Under the pieces are notes generated by a model. That model saw nothing but the letters and a program-made list of their open reading frames with translations, was not told the DNA's origin and did no database searches. Of a stretch of 52,538 nucleotides of DNA, positions 6,574 through 14,310 are shown in pieces. Source of the DNA: Acidobacteriota bacterium (GTDB lineage: Bacteria > Acidobacteriota > Vicinamibacteria > Vicinamibacterales > UBA8438). The stretch is from NCBI GenBank assembly GCA_026708265.1, contig JAPOVI010000071.1:1-52538 (forward strand), in the 5' to 3' direction. Position numbers and translations under genes: made by a program. Position 1 is the first letter of the stretch. The number at the start of each line of letters is the position of its first letter.

Positions 6574-9500
6574 TCAGAAGCGGGAGAGCCGGTTGATCTT
6601 CACGATGAGAGCGCGATTCTGGAGCTGCGGGAACCGCTGGGGCCGCAGCATCGTGTCGTAGCGCTCCTCGTTGTAGACCACGAACAGCTCGCTCCCCGGG
6701 CTGTACTCCCACCGCAGCCGCAAGTTCATGCTGACGGCGTCGGCGGCCGAGTTGTACTGCACCAGGCCGCTGAAGAACATCAGCGGGTTGAACGCGTAGA
6801 TGGCCCGCGTGCTGAAGATCCCGGTGTCGAACGCCGGGCCCACGGCCGGGATGTCGATCCGGTTGAACGAGACGATCGGCTCGAAGGAGAGCTGCGGTGA
6901 GATCTCGAGCCGGGTCCCGAAGAAGCCCTGGCCCATCCCGAAGTTGACGCTCGTCTTGGTCCCGCCGTAGAAGCCGCCATGCTGAACCCAGAGTCGGCCG
7001 GCGAGGCGGTTCTGCCGTCCGAACGAGTAGCCCACCTCCACTTCGTCGAAGTCGTAGGCGCCGGCCGGGACGAAGAAGATCCCGGCGACCGGGAACGGCT
7101 GGTTGAAGTACTCGTAGTTCCGGTTGAAGACGACGTCGAACAGGTCGCCGCGCTCGAGCTCCATCCCGAACCGGCCGCGGCTCTGGCGGGTCTCGACGAC
7201 GCCCGCGCGGTTCGTGATGTAGTCGAGCTGGCCCTCGAAGAAGAACTGACGGATCGACGCGATGGACTGCGGGCGCGGGCTGAAGCGGAACATCGCGAGG
7301 CTCTCGTCGAAATCGCGCCGCCGCAGGAAGCCGATCTCCGGGTTGAAGTCCCGCCCGACCGACAGCCGCTCCAGCCGCACGCCGTAGCGGTCGCCCGTGT
7401 AGTCGAGCTGGCCCCGATAGCTCGCCTCGTCGCCGCCGAATCCGGCGCCCGGGGTCCGCGTCTCGGCCCAGTACGCGTTGATGTTCAGGTTCTGGTAGAA
7501 CGAGAACAGCCCGTCGACGCCGTACGCCTGGTTGGAGCCGGTGCCGTACAGCGAGTCCGACCGCCCGGTGTACATGACGCCGACGTTGCTCCGCCGCAGG
7601 ATGTCGCGGCGCAGCCGGAGGACGGAGAAGTTCGTGGCCGGCGCGCCGCTGCCCGGCGCGCCGCCTGCCGTCGCCGTCAGGTCGCCGGTCTGCATGTTCA
7701 GCATGCCGAGACTGAAGCGGCCGATCCGTCCCGACACGCGGCCGCCGGCCGTGATGGGCACCTCGCGCGACAGTCCGTCCGCCGTCGAGTGCAGCCCGAT
7801 CTGCCGGCTGTAGAACAGGATGGGCTGGTTGCTGATCCCCGCGAACTGCCCGGCGCCGGCCTCGGCGCCGAAGGAGAAGACCCCCTGGTTCTCCAGGAAG
7901 AACTCCCGCTTCTCGGGGAAGAAGAGGCTGAACCGGGTCAGGTTGATCTGCTGCTCGTCCGCTTCGACCTGCGCGAAGTCGGTGTTCAGCGTGAAGTCGG
8001 CGACGAGGTTCTCCGTGATGCCGTACTTGACGTCGAGCCCGGCGTCGCCCGCCGCGTCGTTGGTGAAGCCCGCGCCCCCGGCCCGCACGCCGCTCCCCTC
8101 GGCGATGACGTAGGGCTTGACCTCGAGGTTGACACCGGGTTCGGGCACCTCGACGCCGACCAGCGTCGCCGCCCCCGACATCTGCATGCTGGCCCCCAGG
8201 CCCCACGAGGCCTGCATCGGAACCACGGTGGAGTACTCGTTCTTCCAGACCACGAAACGCTCGAGGTTGATGCCCCAGGTCTGCGCCCGGCCGGGGCGGT
8301 ACCGGAGAGACCGGAAGGGGATGGCCATCTCGAACGACCAGCCGCCCTCGTAGCGGCCGACGCGGGCGCTCCAGACCGGATTCCAGTCGCCGTTCCAGGT
8401 CCGCTCGTTGGTGACCTCCCCGTCCATGCGGCCGCCGAGGGGGTTGACGAGGAACGACACCGCATTCCGGCGGTCGTAGAACGTGTCGAGCATGATGCCG
8501 AAGTACTGGCCGATGCCCTGGCCGTCGCGGCGCATGTCGTCGGCGACCCACTCGGACTCGGGGACCGAGTTGTGGCAGCGTCCCGAGATGTAGAAGTTGA
8601 CGCCGTCGAACAGCACCCAGACCTCGGTCTGCTCCTCGGCGATCTCGCCTTCGTTCGGCAGCACCTGGAAGAAGCCGGTCACCGGGGGCACGTCGCGGTA
8701 GACGCGCTCGTCGAGCGCGCCGTCGAGGGTCAGCGGTTCCGTGAGGCGCACCGCCCGCATCGTGGCGCGGCCCCGCTCGTCGCGCGAGATGACCTCCGGG
8801 GCCCGGGGTGGAGGCGGTCCGTCGATCCCGACGGCGCCGGCCGCGGGTCCTGCGAGGCCCGACCGCGGCACGGCGGCGCGTATCCCGGACGCGGGGTCCG
8901 TCAGGAGCGCCCCGGCGCCCGATGCCTCCGTGCGCTCTCCGGTGGCCGGCGCGTCGCGGGAGGCGCCAGGGGCGGGCTCGCGCTCTCCGCCGGGAACGGC
9001 GCCGGCGCGAAGCTCGGACGCCGCTGGTCCGCCTCGCGGCTCGGGTGGGGTAGCGGCCGGAGCAGCTTCTTCCCTCGTCGGCGCTGCCGCCGGAAGGCGC
9101 TCCGCGGGGGTGCGGGGTGCTGTCCCGGCCGCCGCGCGCGAGGGCTGCGGCAGGGCGGCCAGCGCGGTCGCGACGCGGTCCACGAGCCGGTCCTGCAACA
9201 GGAACAGGTCGCTGCCGGCGCCGTTCACGATGGCCCGCTCCACCGTCTCGCCCGTGGCGGCGTGGACGACCCGCACAGCGATCCGCAGGCCTTCGGCGGT
9301 ACGGTCGTATTCGCCGGTCAGGAGCCATGTCACGCCGGCGTCCGCCGCCATCCGGGCGACAGTGCGCGACGGCCTCCCGGGGGCGGCGTCCTCGAGCCGT
9401 ACCAGTTGGGGGAAGGCGAACCGCAGCGTCTCGACGATGCCGAACCCGATCCAGTCGTCCTGCGAGGCCCCGCCGTTGGCGAGCGGCACGACGGCGACCA

Positions 9501-9648
9501 TGCGCGCGTCGGTCAGACGTTCGCCCGTCGGAGCCTGGCCCGCCTGAGCGCCGGCCGCGAGGAGGAGCGCGGCCACGAGCGCAGCCGCGGTCCGGGTCCC
9601 GCGCCTCGCCCCGCAGGGCCGAGCCTGCCGGGAGGACCGTGTGACCAT
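6574..9648 (-). CDS. Outer-membrane DUF5916 protein with CBM9-like domain and an N-terminal FlgO/CsgG-like domain
   Basis: 1024 residues from ATG 9648. A Tat/Sec-like signal (ending AAGAQAGQA) leads into an about 125-residue domain (MVAVVPLANGG, WLLTGEYDR, RVVHAATGETV) that resembles FlgO/TolB-N/CsgG-type folds. An Ala/Pro/Glu-rich linker (about 165-290) follows, then a carbohydrate-binding-family-9-like domain (LDGALDERVYRD, WVLFDGVNFYISGRC, GGWSFEMAIPFRSLRY). The DUF5916 region (FFPEKREFFLENQGVF) and a long C-terminal beta-barrel close with the aromatic end LSRF, typical of outer-membrane insertion. DUF5916 proteins are common in Acidobacteriota and Bacteroidota and their substrate is unknown. 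The N-terminal fusion is the unusual part. It is a single gene with a weak ribosome-binding site, downstream of the exported methyltransferase on the same strand. Confidence 0.88.
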   Translation of the reverse strand: MVTRSSRQARPCGARRGTRTAAALVAALLLAAGAQAGQAPTGERLTDARMVAVVPLANGGASQDDWIGFGIVETLRFAFPQLVRLEDAAPGRPSRTVARMAADAGVTWLLTGEYDRTAEGLRIAVRVVHAATGETVERAIVNGAGSDLFLLQDRLVDRVATALAALPQPSRAAAGTAPRTPAERLPAAAPTREEAAPAATPPEPRGGPAASELRAGAVPGGEREPAPGASRDAPATGERTEASGAGALLTDPASGIRAAVPRSGLAGPAAGAVGIDGPPPPRAPEVISRDERGRATMRAVRLTEPLTLDGALDERVYRDVPPVTGFFQVLPNEGEIAEEQTEVWVLFDGVNFYISGRCHNSVPESEWVADDMRRDGQGIGQYFGIMLDTFYDRRNAVSFLVNPLGGRMDGEVTNERTWNGDWNPVWSARVGRYEGGWSFEMAIPFRSLRYRPGRAQTWGINLERFVVWKNEYSTVVPMQASWGLGASMQMSGAATLVGVEVPEPGVNLEVKPYVIAEGSGVRAGGAGFTNDAAGDAGLDVKYGITENLVADFTLNTDFAQVEADEQQINLTRFSLFFPEKREFFLENQGVFSFGAEAGAGQFAGISNQPILFYSRQIGLHSTADGLSREVPITAGGRVSGRIGRFSLGMLNMQTGDLTATAGGAPGSGAPATNFSVLRLRRDILRRSNVGVMYTGRSDSLYGTGSNQAYGVDGLFSFYQNLNINAYWAETRTPGAGFGGDEASYRGQLDYTGDRYGVRLERLSVGRDFNPEIGFLRRRDFDESLAMFRFSPRPQSIASIRQFFFEGQLDYITNRAGVVETRQSRGRFGMELERGDLFDVVFNRNYEYFNQPFPVAGIFFVPAGAYDFDEVEVGYSFGRQNRLAGRLWVQHGGFYGGTKTSVNFGMGQGFFGTRLEISPQLSFEPIVSFNRIDIPAVGPAFDTGIFSTRAIYAFNPLMFFSGLVQYNSAADAVSMNLRLRWEYSPGSELFVVYNEERYDTMLRPQRFPQLQNRALIVKINRLSRF

Positions 9649-9692
9649 GAGCCTGGAGGGAAGGCGGTGCCGGTCGCGTCCGTCGCGGCTCG

Positions 9693-10289
9693 TCAGTCCC
9701 GAATCGTCCCGTCGTGCCGCCACAGGTAGAGGGTCCGCGAATTGCCGCGTTCGTCCTCGAATCGCTCGGTGGCGTCGGGCTCCCACGCGGTTCCCATGCT
9801 GAAGGCGTGCGACACGATGCGCGCACCGCGCCGGAGTTGCCGGGTGAGGATCGGCCGCAGCCGGGCGTTGGAGGACGACAGCAGGTAGAGGGTCACGACC
9901 GTCGCTTCGGAGACGTCCGATTCCATCACGTCCTGCTCGATGAAACGCACCAGGTGCTGGACCCCCGCCCGCTCGGCGTTGGCGATCGACTCCGCCACCC
10001 GTTGCGGATCGATGTCGATGCCGACTCCGCGGGCGCCGTAGCGCTGGGCGGCCGTGATGACGATGCGGCCGTCGCCGCAACCGAGGTCGTAGACCACGTC
10101 GTCCGCGGTCACGCCAGCCAGGTCGAGCATCCGGTCGACGACATCCTGCGGCGTCGGGACGTACGGGGCGAGGCTGCGATTGCCCTGCGCGGCGGTCGCC
10201 TCCCACGCCGGTCCCGGCAGGAATCCCGACAGGCCGATGCCGGTAAGCGCCGCGGCCAGCACCAACGGCATGGCGCGTCGTGATCTCAT
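9693..10289 (-). CDS. Exported class I SAM-dependent methyltransferase-like protein
   Basis: 198 residues from ATG 10289, preceded by GGAGGCGAC. An N-terminal signal sequence (RRAMPLVLAAALTGIGLSGF) is followed by PYVPTPQDVVDRML and a Rossmann methyltransferase core: motif I YDLGCGDGRIVI, the acidic VGIDIDPQRV, then VTLYLLSSSN and RGARIVSHAF. Similar proteins with signal peptides are found in several phyla. S-adenosylmethionine is not expected outside the cytoplasm, so either the leader acts as a membrane anchor with the domain inside, or the fold has another role. The substrate is unknown. It is separated from DUF5916 by 44 bases and possibly co-transcribed with it. Confidence 0.85.
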   Translation of the reverse strand: MRSRRAMPLVLAAALTGIGLSGFLPGPAWEATAAQGNRSLAPYVPTPQDVVDRMLDLAGVTADDVVYDLGCGDGRIVITAAQRYGARGVGIDIDPQRVAESIANAERAGVQHLVRFIEQDVMESDVSEATVVTLYLLSSSNARLRPILTRQLRRGARIVSHAFSMGTAWEPDATERFEDERGNSRTLYLWRHDGTIRD

Positions 10290-10432
10290 GTCGCCTCCAG
10301 AAGGACTCGAACGGGATTTCGGCCCCTCGCCCCGGGGCACCGCAAGCACCAACTCTACATCACGAGGCCGCGCGGCGGGGCCCGGGCACGCTTCCGAACC
10401 ATGGCAAAGTGCTCATTCTACGTGAGTTCCGC

Positions 10433-10461
10433 TTGCGTCCGGGGGCGCGATGGTCTATGAT
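10433..10461 (+). promoter_or_regulatory. Promoter of carD
   Basis: TTGCGT (10433-10438) and TATGAT (10456-10461) are separated by 17 bases, a good sigma70-type pair. Transcription would begin near 10468, giving a leader of about 45 bases before GTG 10513. Confidence 0.7.
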
Positions 10462-10512
10462 GACCGATGCTGCGCTGAATTAGCGGTCACTCGCTATCCC
10501 CTTGGGGGCAAC

Positions 10513-11097
10513 GTGCAATTCCAGGTTGGCGACAAGGTCATCTACCCGAACCACGGGCTCGGAGTCGTCGAGCGCATCGAAACGAAGACCATTCTGGGCA
10601 CGACGTGCGGATTCTATTCCCTCCGCATGACGTCCAGCGACACCATCGTGCTGGTGCCGGTAGACAACGTGGAAGCCGTCGGGCTCCGGCACGCCATCGC
10701 CGACCACCAGGTGAAGAAGCTGTTCACGTTGCTGGGCAACGGCAAGATCGACAATCACCAGAACTGGAAGGGCCGCTTCAAGGATAACTCGGACAAGATG
10801 CGAACCGGCTCCATCGAGGACGTCATCGATGTCCTCAAGAGCCTCAACCACCTGAGCAAGTCCAAGAACCTCTCGTTCCGCGAGAAGCGGATGCTGGATC
10901 GGGCGAAGTTCCTCGTCGTGTCCGAGATCTCGGAGGTGATGGGCGAACCGAACGAAGCCATCCAGGGCCGGGTCGAGAAGGCGCTCGACCGTTGCCTCGC
11001 GAACCGGGCTCGGCAACTGGCCCGCGCGAAGGCGGCGAAGCCGAGGCCCGCCAAGGCGTCGACGCCGACGACCAGCCAGCCGGCACGCGCATCGTAG
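10513..11097 (+). CDS. carD: CarD-family transcriptional regulator
   Basis: 194 residues. The start is taken at GTG 10513, because FQVGDKVIYPNHGLGVVERI is the usual CarD beginning and GGGGG precedes the codon; an upstream ATG at 10450 lies before the promoter's start site. The N-terminal Tudor-like domain contacts the RNA polymerase beta subunit (FYSLRM, VLVPVDNVEAVGLR), and the C-terminal helical domain (SFREKRMLDRAKFLVVSEIS) binds the upstream fork of the promoter. A lysine/alanine/proline-rich tail (about 170-194) is a lineage-specific extension. In actinobacteria and myxobacteria CarD stabilises open complexes at rRNA and other promoters; a similar role is inferred here. Confidence 0.93.
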   Translation: MQFQVGDKVIYPNHGLGVVERIETKTILGTTCGFYSLRMTSSDTIVLVPVDNVEAVGLRHAIADHQVKKLFTLLGNGKIDNHQNWKGRFKDNSDKMRTGSIEDVIDVLKSLNHLSKSKNLSFREKRMLDRAKFLVVSEISEVMGEPNEAIQGRVEKALDRCLANRARQLARAKAAKPRPAKASTPTTSQPARAS

Positions 11098-11117
11098 TGC
11101 CGCACTGATTTCCCGCG

Positions 11118-11879
11118 GTGATCCAGCCGCTCCGCAGCGTCATCGCTGCTGTCCGCTCCCTTTCCGCGTACGTAGGCGTTGCGCTCTGGGTGCTCCTGCC
11201 CGGCTCCGTCGGGATGGTGCTCGCCGCCCTGTCGAGGCGCCATCGCATCCTCTATGCGCTCGGCCGGGGCGGCGTCCGCGTCGGACTGGCCGTCGCGGGC
11301 ATCCGCTATCGGGTGGCCGGCGGGCAGCACATCCAGCAATCGCGCGGCGCGGTCTACTGCGTGAACCACACGTCGAACCTCGAGCCGCCCATCATCTTCA
11401 TGGCCCTGGCGTCCATCCATCCGCGGCTGAAGATCCTGTACAAGGCGGAGCTGCGCAGGTTCTTCCCCGTGCTCCGCAACGCTTTCGATCTCGTCGGGTT
11501 CGTGCCGATCGAGCGCCGCAACCGCGAGCAGAGCTCGCGCGCCATCGACGCCGCCGCTGCCGCGCTCGCCGGCGGCGATTCGTTCATGGTCTTCCCCGAA
11601 GGCACCCGCAGCCGCAGCGGTGCGCTGCTGCCGTTCAAGAAGGGCGGCTTCCTGATGGCGATCCGCGGGCAGGCGACGATCGTTCCCGTGGCGATTCAGG
11701 GAGCGGCGGCCGCGATGCAGAAGGGGAGCCCGTTCATCCGGCCGGTCACGGTGAGCGTCCGCTTTGGTCCCCCGATCGAGGCTGCGGGCACGGATGCGAA
11801 CGAGAGGGACGCGCTGGTGTCCCGCACCCGGGGCGCGATCGAGCGGTTGCTGGACGCGGGCCCCGTCAGCCCCCGGTGA
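11118..11879 (+). CDS. plsC: 1-acyl-sn-glycerol-3-phosphate acyltransferase (PlsC family)
   Basis: 253 residues from GTG 11118, 20 bases after carD. The N-terminal part is hydrophobic (VGVALWVLLPGSVGMVLAAL). The acyltransferase core carries motif I NHTSNLE with His84, the glycerophosphate-binding FVPIERRNRE and motif III FPEGTRSRSG. Motif I is normally HX4D; here the acidic residue is Glu89 (HX4E), a conservative change that may keep activity. The enzyme would acylate lysophosphatidic acid at the inner membrane during phospholipid synthesis. Its 3' end overlaps the convergent Ig-like gene by 14 bases. Confidence 0.92.
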   Translation: MIQPLRSVIAAVRSLSAYVGVALWVLLPGSVGMVLAALSRRHRILYALGRGGVRVGLAVAGIRYRVAGGQHIQQSRGAVYCVNHTSNLEPPIIFMALASIHPRLKILYKAELRRFFPVLRNAFDLVGFVPIERRNREQSSRAIDAAAAALAGGDSFMVFPEGTRSRSGALLPFKKGGFLMAIRGQATIVPVAIQGAAAAMQKGSPFIRPVTVSVRFGPPIEAAGTDANERDALVSRTRGAIERLLDAGPVSPR

Positions 11880-13029
11880 AGAACGAGAGCGACCAGGGCG
11901 CGAGCGGCTCGCCGTCGCTCGCGGAGATCCCCTCCAGCAGATCGACCTGCACGGAGCGGAACGCCTCGAGCTCGAAGTCCAGGCGGATCTCGAGAACGCG
12001 GTTGCGTCCGCGGTACGCCGTATCGAAAGCCGGCTCCCCGGTGCCTGCATCGGCCGCCGGCGCCCCGAGATAGCGCACGCGCACGTTGCCCTCGAACGAG
12101 TCGGGATCCATGTCCCGGGAGAACTGCACGCGGACGGTCGTGTCGGGCGGGACGTCGATGTCGTCGGCGAGCGGAGCGCTGAAGATCACGACGGGGGGCG
12201 GCAGGGGCGCCGGCGCGGCGTCGGGGATGGGCTCCGGTTCGGCAGCCGGCTCCGCCAGACGCAACGCGCCGGCCTCGACGAGCACCATCTCGTCCTCCAC
12301 CCGGACCTGCCCCGTCACCTCCAGCCAGCGACCCGTGTCCGCGCGGCGCAGGAGATCGAGCTCGAACCCGTCTCCCCGCGGCTCCTTGCCGACCACCCAG
12401 ACGGCAGCGTCGGCCGAGCGCAGCACGAAGTCCCAGCGGCTCTCGCCCGGAGCCTCGGGCATGTCGCCGTAGAGGTTCCGGCCCCGGAACCGGCCGGTGA
12501 GCGTCACGCCGCGATCGGCGTAGCGCTCGGGCTCGAGGACGACCGAGCGCACGGTCGTGGCGCTCGGGTCTCGCCGCGGCCGCGTCGACGTGGCGACGAC
12601 GACGGGAAGCTCCCCGACCCCCGGCCAGGGCTTCCCGAGCAGGCGATCCGAGATGCGGGCCACCGGCAGGTCCCTGACCCGCGGGTCGTCGTCCCGGAGC
12701 CGGCCCAGGTCGTAGAACGTACCGGTGACCTCCAGGCGCTCCACGGCGCCGGCCGCCGGAGGCGGCACGTCGAGTGCGAGCACGCGGACGCCGCCGTCGA
12801 CGAGCCAGGTCAGGAAGTCGTCGCTCGTGACGTCGACGACGAGAACGACCTCCTCGCGGTGGAAGTAGAGGGGATACTCGGCCAGGCCGCGGACGGTGGC
12901 CGCGCGGCGCCCGGTCTGCGCGGCGGCGGACGCGGCCGCGAGCACGACCGCCGCGCACACTGCTGCGGCAACTGCGCCCGACGCCCGGTCAGACCGCGTC
13001 GCCCAACTCACGATTCCGCATCTTAGCAC
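11866..13029 (-). CDS. Exported protein with C-terminal bacterial Ig-like (SbsA/Big-5 type) domain
   Basis: 387 residues from ATG 13029 with a signal peptide (VAAAVCAAVVLAAASAAAQ). The central region (about 40-255) has repeated beta-strand character with VERLEVTGTFYDLG, GVTLTGRFRGRNLYG and GRWLEVTGQVRV, which look like OB-fold or DUF-type repeats concerned with a described property value. After a Pro/Ala hinge (about 255-275) a domain with FSAPLADDIDVPPDTTVRVQ, FSRDMDPDSF and SLSFFTGG fits the Big-5 Ig-like fold, found in surface and adhesion proteins. Exact role unknown. It converges on plsC and is divergent from rex. Confidence 0.72.
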   Translation of the reverse strand: MLRCGIVSWATRSDRASGAVAAAVCAAVVLAAASAAAQTGRRAATVRGLAEYPLYFHREEVVLVVDVTSDDFLTWLVDGGVRVLALDVPPPAAGAVERLEVTGTFYDLGRLRDDDPRVRDLPVARISDRLLGKPWPGVGELPVVVATSTRPRRDPSATTVRSVVLEPERYADRGVTLTGRFRGRNLYGDMPEAPGESRWDFVLRSADAAVWVVGKEPRGDGFELDLLRRADTGRWLEVTGQVRVEDEMVLVEAGALRLAEPAAEPEPIPDAAPAPLPPPVVIFSAPLADDIDVPPDTTVRVQFSRDMDPDSFEGNVRVRYLGAPAADAGTGEPAFDTAYRGRNRVLEIRLDFELEAFRSVQVDLLEGISASDGEPLAPWSLSFFTGG

Positions 13030-13053
13030 GTGGACCGGCGGCGCCCGGGTTTC

Positions 13054-13083
13054 TTGACCGGCCCCCGGGAGCGCCCGTAGAGT
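13054..13083 (+). promoter_or_regulatory. Promoter of rex-moaC
   Basis: TTGACC (13054-13059) and TAGAGT (13078-13083) lie 18 bases apart, about 30 bases before the rex ATG. I searched for a Rex operator of the TTGTGA-N6-TCACAA type and found none. Confidence 0.6.
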
Positions 13084-13112
13084 GGCAGCTTTCCGGCCTC
13101 CGTGACGACGCC

Positions 13113-13763
13113 ATGCGCGATCAGATCTCGGAGTTGACGACGAACCGGCTGTCGCTCTACGTGCGGTTCCTGTCGGAGCTCGACGAGAGGGGCGTCACCA
13201 CCGTCTCGTCCCAGGGGCTGGCGGCGCAGTTCGGGCTCAACGCGGCATTGATCCGCAAGGACCTGGCGCACTTCGGCGATCTGGGCGTGCGGGGCGTCGG
13301 CTACGTCGTGAAGGATCTGAGGCGCAAGCTCCGCAGCATCCTCGGACTCGACCGGCCGCTGCGGGTGGCGATCATGGGGGCGGGCAACCTGGGCCTGGCC
13401 CTCGCCGACTATCCGGGCTTCCGGCGCGACGGATTTCGCATCGTCGCGCTGTTCGACAACCAGGCGGAAAAGGTCGGCCGCCTGTCGCGCAGCGGCGTTC
13501 CGATCTACGATGTCGCCGAGCTCGAGCGGGTGGCGCAGCGCGAGGCGATCACGATCGCCGTCATTGCCGTGCCCGCGGCGTCCGCCCAGCCGGTCGTCGA
13601 CACCGTCGTCGAGGCGGGGATCCGGGCCGTCCTCAACTTCTCCCCGGGCGCACTGCGCGTGCCCGGGGACGTCAAGCTGAAGAGCGTCGACCTCACCGTG
13701 TCGCTCGAGAGCCTGTCGTTCTTCCTGGCGAACCGCGAAGCCCAGCGGGACGCCACCGCGTGA
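13113..13763 (+). CDS. rex: Redox-sensing transcriptional repressor Rex
   Basis: 216 residues. The N-terminal winged helix (about 8-75) includes [33 protein letters not shown] and the wing GVRGVGY. A Rossmann domain with GAGNLGLAL (about 89-97) binds NAD(H), followed by [12 protein letters not shown] and [13 protein letters not shown]-terminal swapped helix ([11 protein letters not shown]) closes the dimer. Rex releases DNA when NADH is high and controls fermentative and respiratory genes. The final Thr/Ala codons overlap the start region of moaC, so the two are probably one transcript. Confidence 0.95.
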   Translation: MRDQISELTTNRLSLYVRFLSELDERGVTTVSSQGLAAQFGLNAALIRKDLAHFGDLGVRGVGYVVKDLRRKLRSILGLDRPLRVAIMGAGNLGLALADYPGFRRDGFRIVALFDNQAEKVGRLSRSGVPIYDVAELERVAQREAITIAVIAVPAASAQPVVDTVVEAGIRAVLNFSPGALRVPGDVKLKSVDLTVSLESLSFFLANREAQRDATA

Positions 13764-13774
13764 AGGGGACGCGC

Positions 13775-14269
13775 ATGACGGATGTCGACGCTTCCGCGCC
13801 CGGGGGTTTGACCCACGTTGACTCCGCCGGAAGGGTCCGCATGGTCGACGTCGGCGACAAGCCGATCACCGACCGCGTGGCGGTGGCCCGCGGCCATATC
13901 CGGATCGGAGCACGGGCGATGCACGCCATCCGCACCGGCGGCGTCGCGAAGGGCGATCCGCTGCAGGCGGCGCGCATCGCGGGCATCATGGCCGCCAAGC
14001 GGACCGCCGACCTCGTCCCGCTCTGCCATCCCTTGCCCCTGTCGCAGGTCGACGTCGGCCTCGAGGCGCGCGAGGACGGCTACGGCATCGAGGCGCGCGT
14101 TCGGACGACGGGGAGGACCGGCGTGGAGATGGAGGCCCTGACCGCCGTGTCGGCGGCCGCGTTGACCATCTACGACATGGTGAAGGCGATGGACCGGCGC
14201 ATGGTGATCGGCGAGATTCGCCTCGTCGAGAAGCGCGGCGGGCGGTCGGGCACGTTCAAGGGGGAGTAG
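13775..14269 (+). CDS. moaC: Cyclic pyranopterin monophosphate synthase MoaC
   Basis: 164 residues from ATG 13775, chosen over GTG 13760 because AAGGGGA sits six bases upstream. Family motifs are complete: [19 protein letters not shown] at the start, [12 protein letters not shown] with the conserved His, and [21 protein letters not shown] near the end, then the catalytic lysine in MVKAMDR. It converts the GTP-derived intermediate from MoaA into cyclic pyranopterin monophosphate in molybdenum cofactor synthesis. No other moa gene is in the window. The link to Rex may tie molybdoenzymes to redox state. Confidence 0.96.
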   Translation: MTDVDASAPGGLTHVDSAGRVRMVDVGDKPITDRVAVARGHIRIGARAMHAIRTGGVAKGDPLQAARIAGIMAAKRTADLVPLCHPLPLSQVDVGLEAREDGYGIEARVRTTGRTGVEMEALTAVSAAALTIYDMVKAMDRRMVIGEIRLVEKRGGRSGTFKGE

Positions 14270-14310
14270 CGCGATGCGGCCAACGACGAAGGACGGGCAG
14301 GTGGTGACCA

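Noticed and set aside
6979-9729. 916-residue plus-strand open frame
   Set aside because: Antisense shadow of the DUF5916 gene caused by G/C-rich third positions; no domain or start signal.
13030-13112. Rex operator upstream of rex
   Set aside because: No TTGTGA/TCACAA half-sites could be found near the promoter.
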